Shown piece after piece: positions 5,474-5,548 of a DNA stretch of 5,548 nt. The position numbers were made by a program, and so were the translations under genes. The notes beneath the pieces were generated by a model. The model had not been told where the DNA came from, did not search any database, and worked only from the letters and a program-made list of their open reading frames with translations. The stretch comes from an uncultured Bacilli bacterium (GTDB lineage: Bacteria; Bacillota_I; Bacilli_A; RF39; UBA660): the NCBI GenBank assembly GCA_947625715.1, contig CANQPR010000081.1, positions 1 through 5,548 of the forward strand. Direction: 5' to 3'. The number at the start of each line of letters is the position of its first letter. Position 1 is the stretch's first letter.

Positions 5474-5548
5474 AGACATCTGGTAATATGTCAAGATAAA
5501 AGTTATGGAAGTTTTTAAATAATTTCTCCCTTATCAAATAAATTATTC

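Noticed and set aside
5475..5492. GACAT/ATGTC hairpin after the kinase-like gene as a terminator
   Set aside because: Five pairs, mostly A-T, with no T-run following on the plus strand. A T-rich stretch follows only on the minus strand, where no gene is established.
5515..5547. Minus-strand reading NNLFDKGEII then stop, as the 3' end of a convergent gene
   Set aside because: Ten codons at the window edge cannot be distinguished from chance. The following sequence would be needed.

Overview
This is a strongly AT-rich window (roughly 30% GC by eye) from a Firmicutes/Bacillota-type bacterium. The best clue is a full-length, very well conserved Spo0A, the master sporulation regulator, which is confined to that phylum. 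All seven tryptophan codons in the five genes are TGG and none has an in-frame TGA. That argues for the standard bacterial code rather than the Mycoplasma code, despite the base composition. An uncultured AT-rich Bacilli lineage (Erysipelotrichia-like or a Mollicutes-adjacent gut clade) fits; the species cannot be named from the sequence.

All five genes lie on the + strand. Region 1-143 is a regulatory stretch with two 16-bp direct repeats and a near-consensus sigma-A promoter. It drives a two-gene unit: a divergent phosphoglycerate kinase (pgk, 144-1358), then an overlapping, short and divergent triosephosphate isomerase (1339-2019, TTG start). Both keep most of the catalytic scaffold but carry substitutions at otherwise very conserved positions.

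The 134-base gap 2020-2153 holds a Spo0A operator: one perfect 0A box plus two degenerate boxes at exact 10-bp steps, then a second perfect box in the opposite orientation, then an extended -10 promoter. Next comes spo0A (2154-2918). This layout suggests autoregulation. gpmI (2971-4479), the cofactor-independent phosphoglycerate mutase, follows with its own promoter and a very short 5' UTR.

The end of gpmI is compact: its stop codon lies in the stem of an intrinsic terminator, whose loop and U-tract in turn form the -35 and spacer of a consensus promoter for the last gene. That gene (4586-5473) encodes a divergent protein-kinase-fold protein of unknown substrate. Its leader can form two mutually exclusive hairpins and may encode a 10-residue peptide. 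The last 75 bases show no confident feature.

Functionally, Pgk makes 3-phosphoglycerate and GpmI consumes it, with Spo0A encoded between them. In Bacillus, 3-phosphoglycerate is the spore energy reserve, so the arrangement is suggestive, but that link is inference only. I see no mobile element, CRISPR array, tRNA or rRNA.
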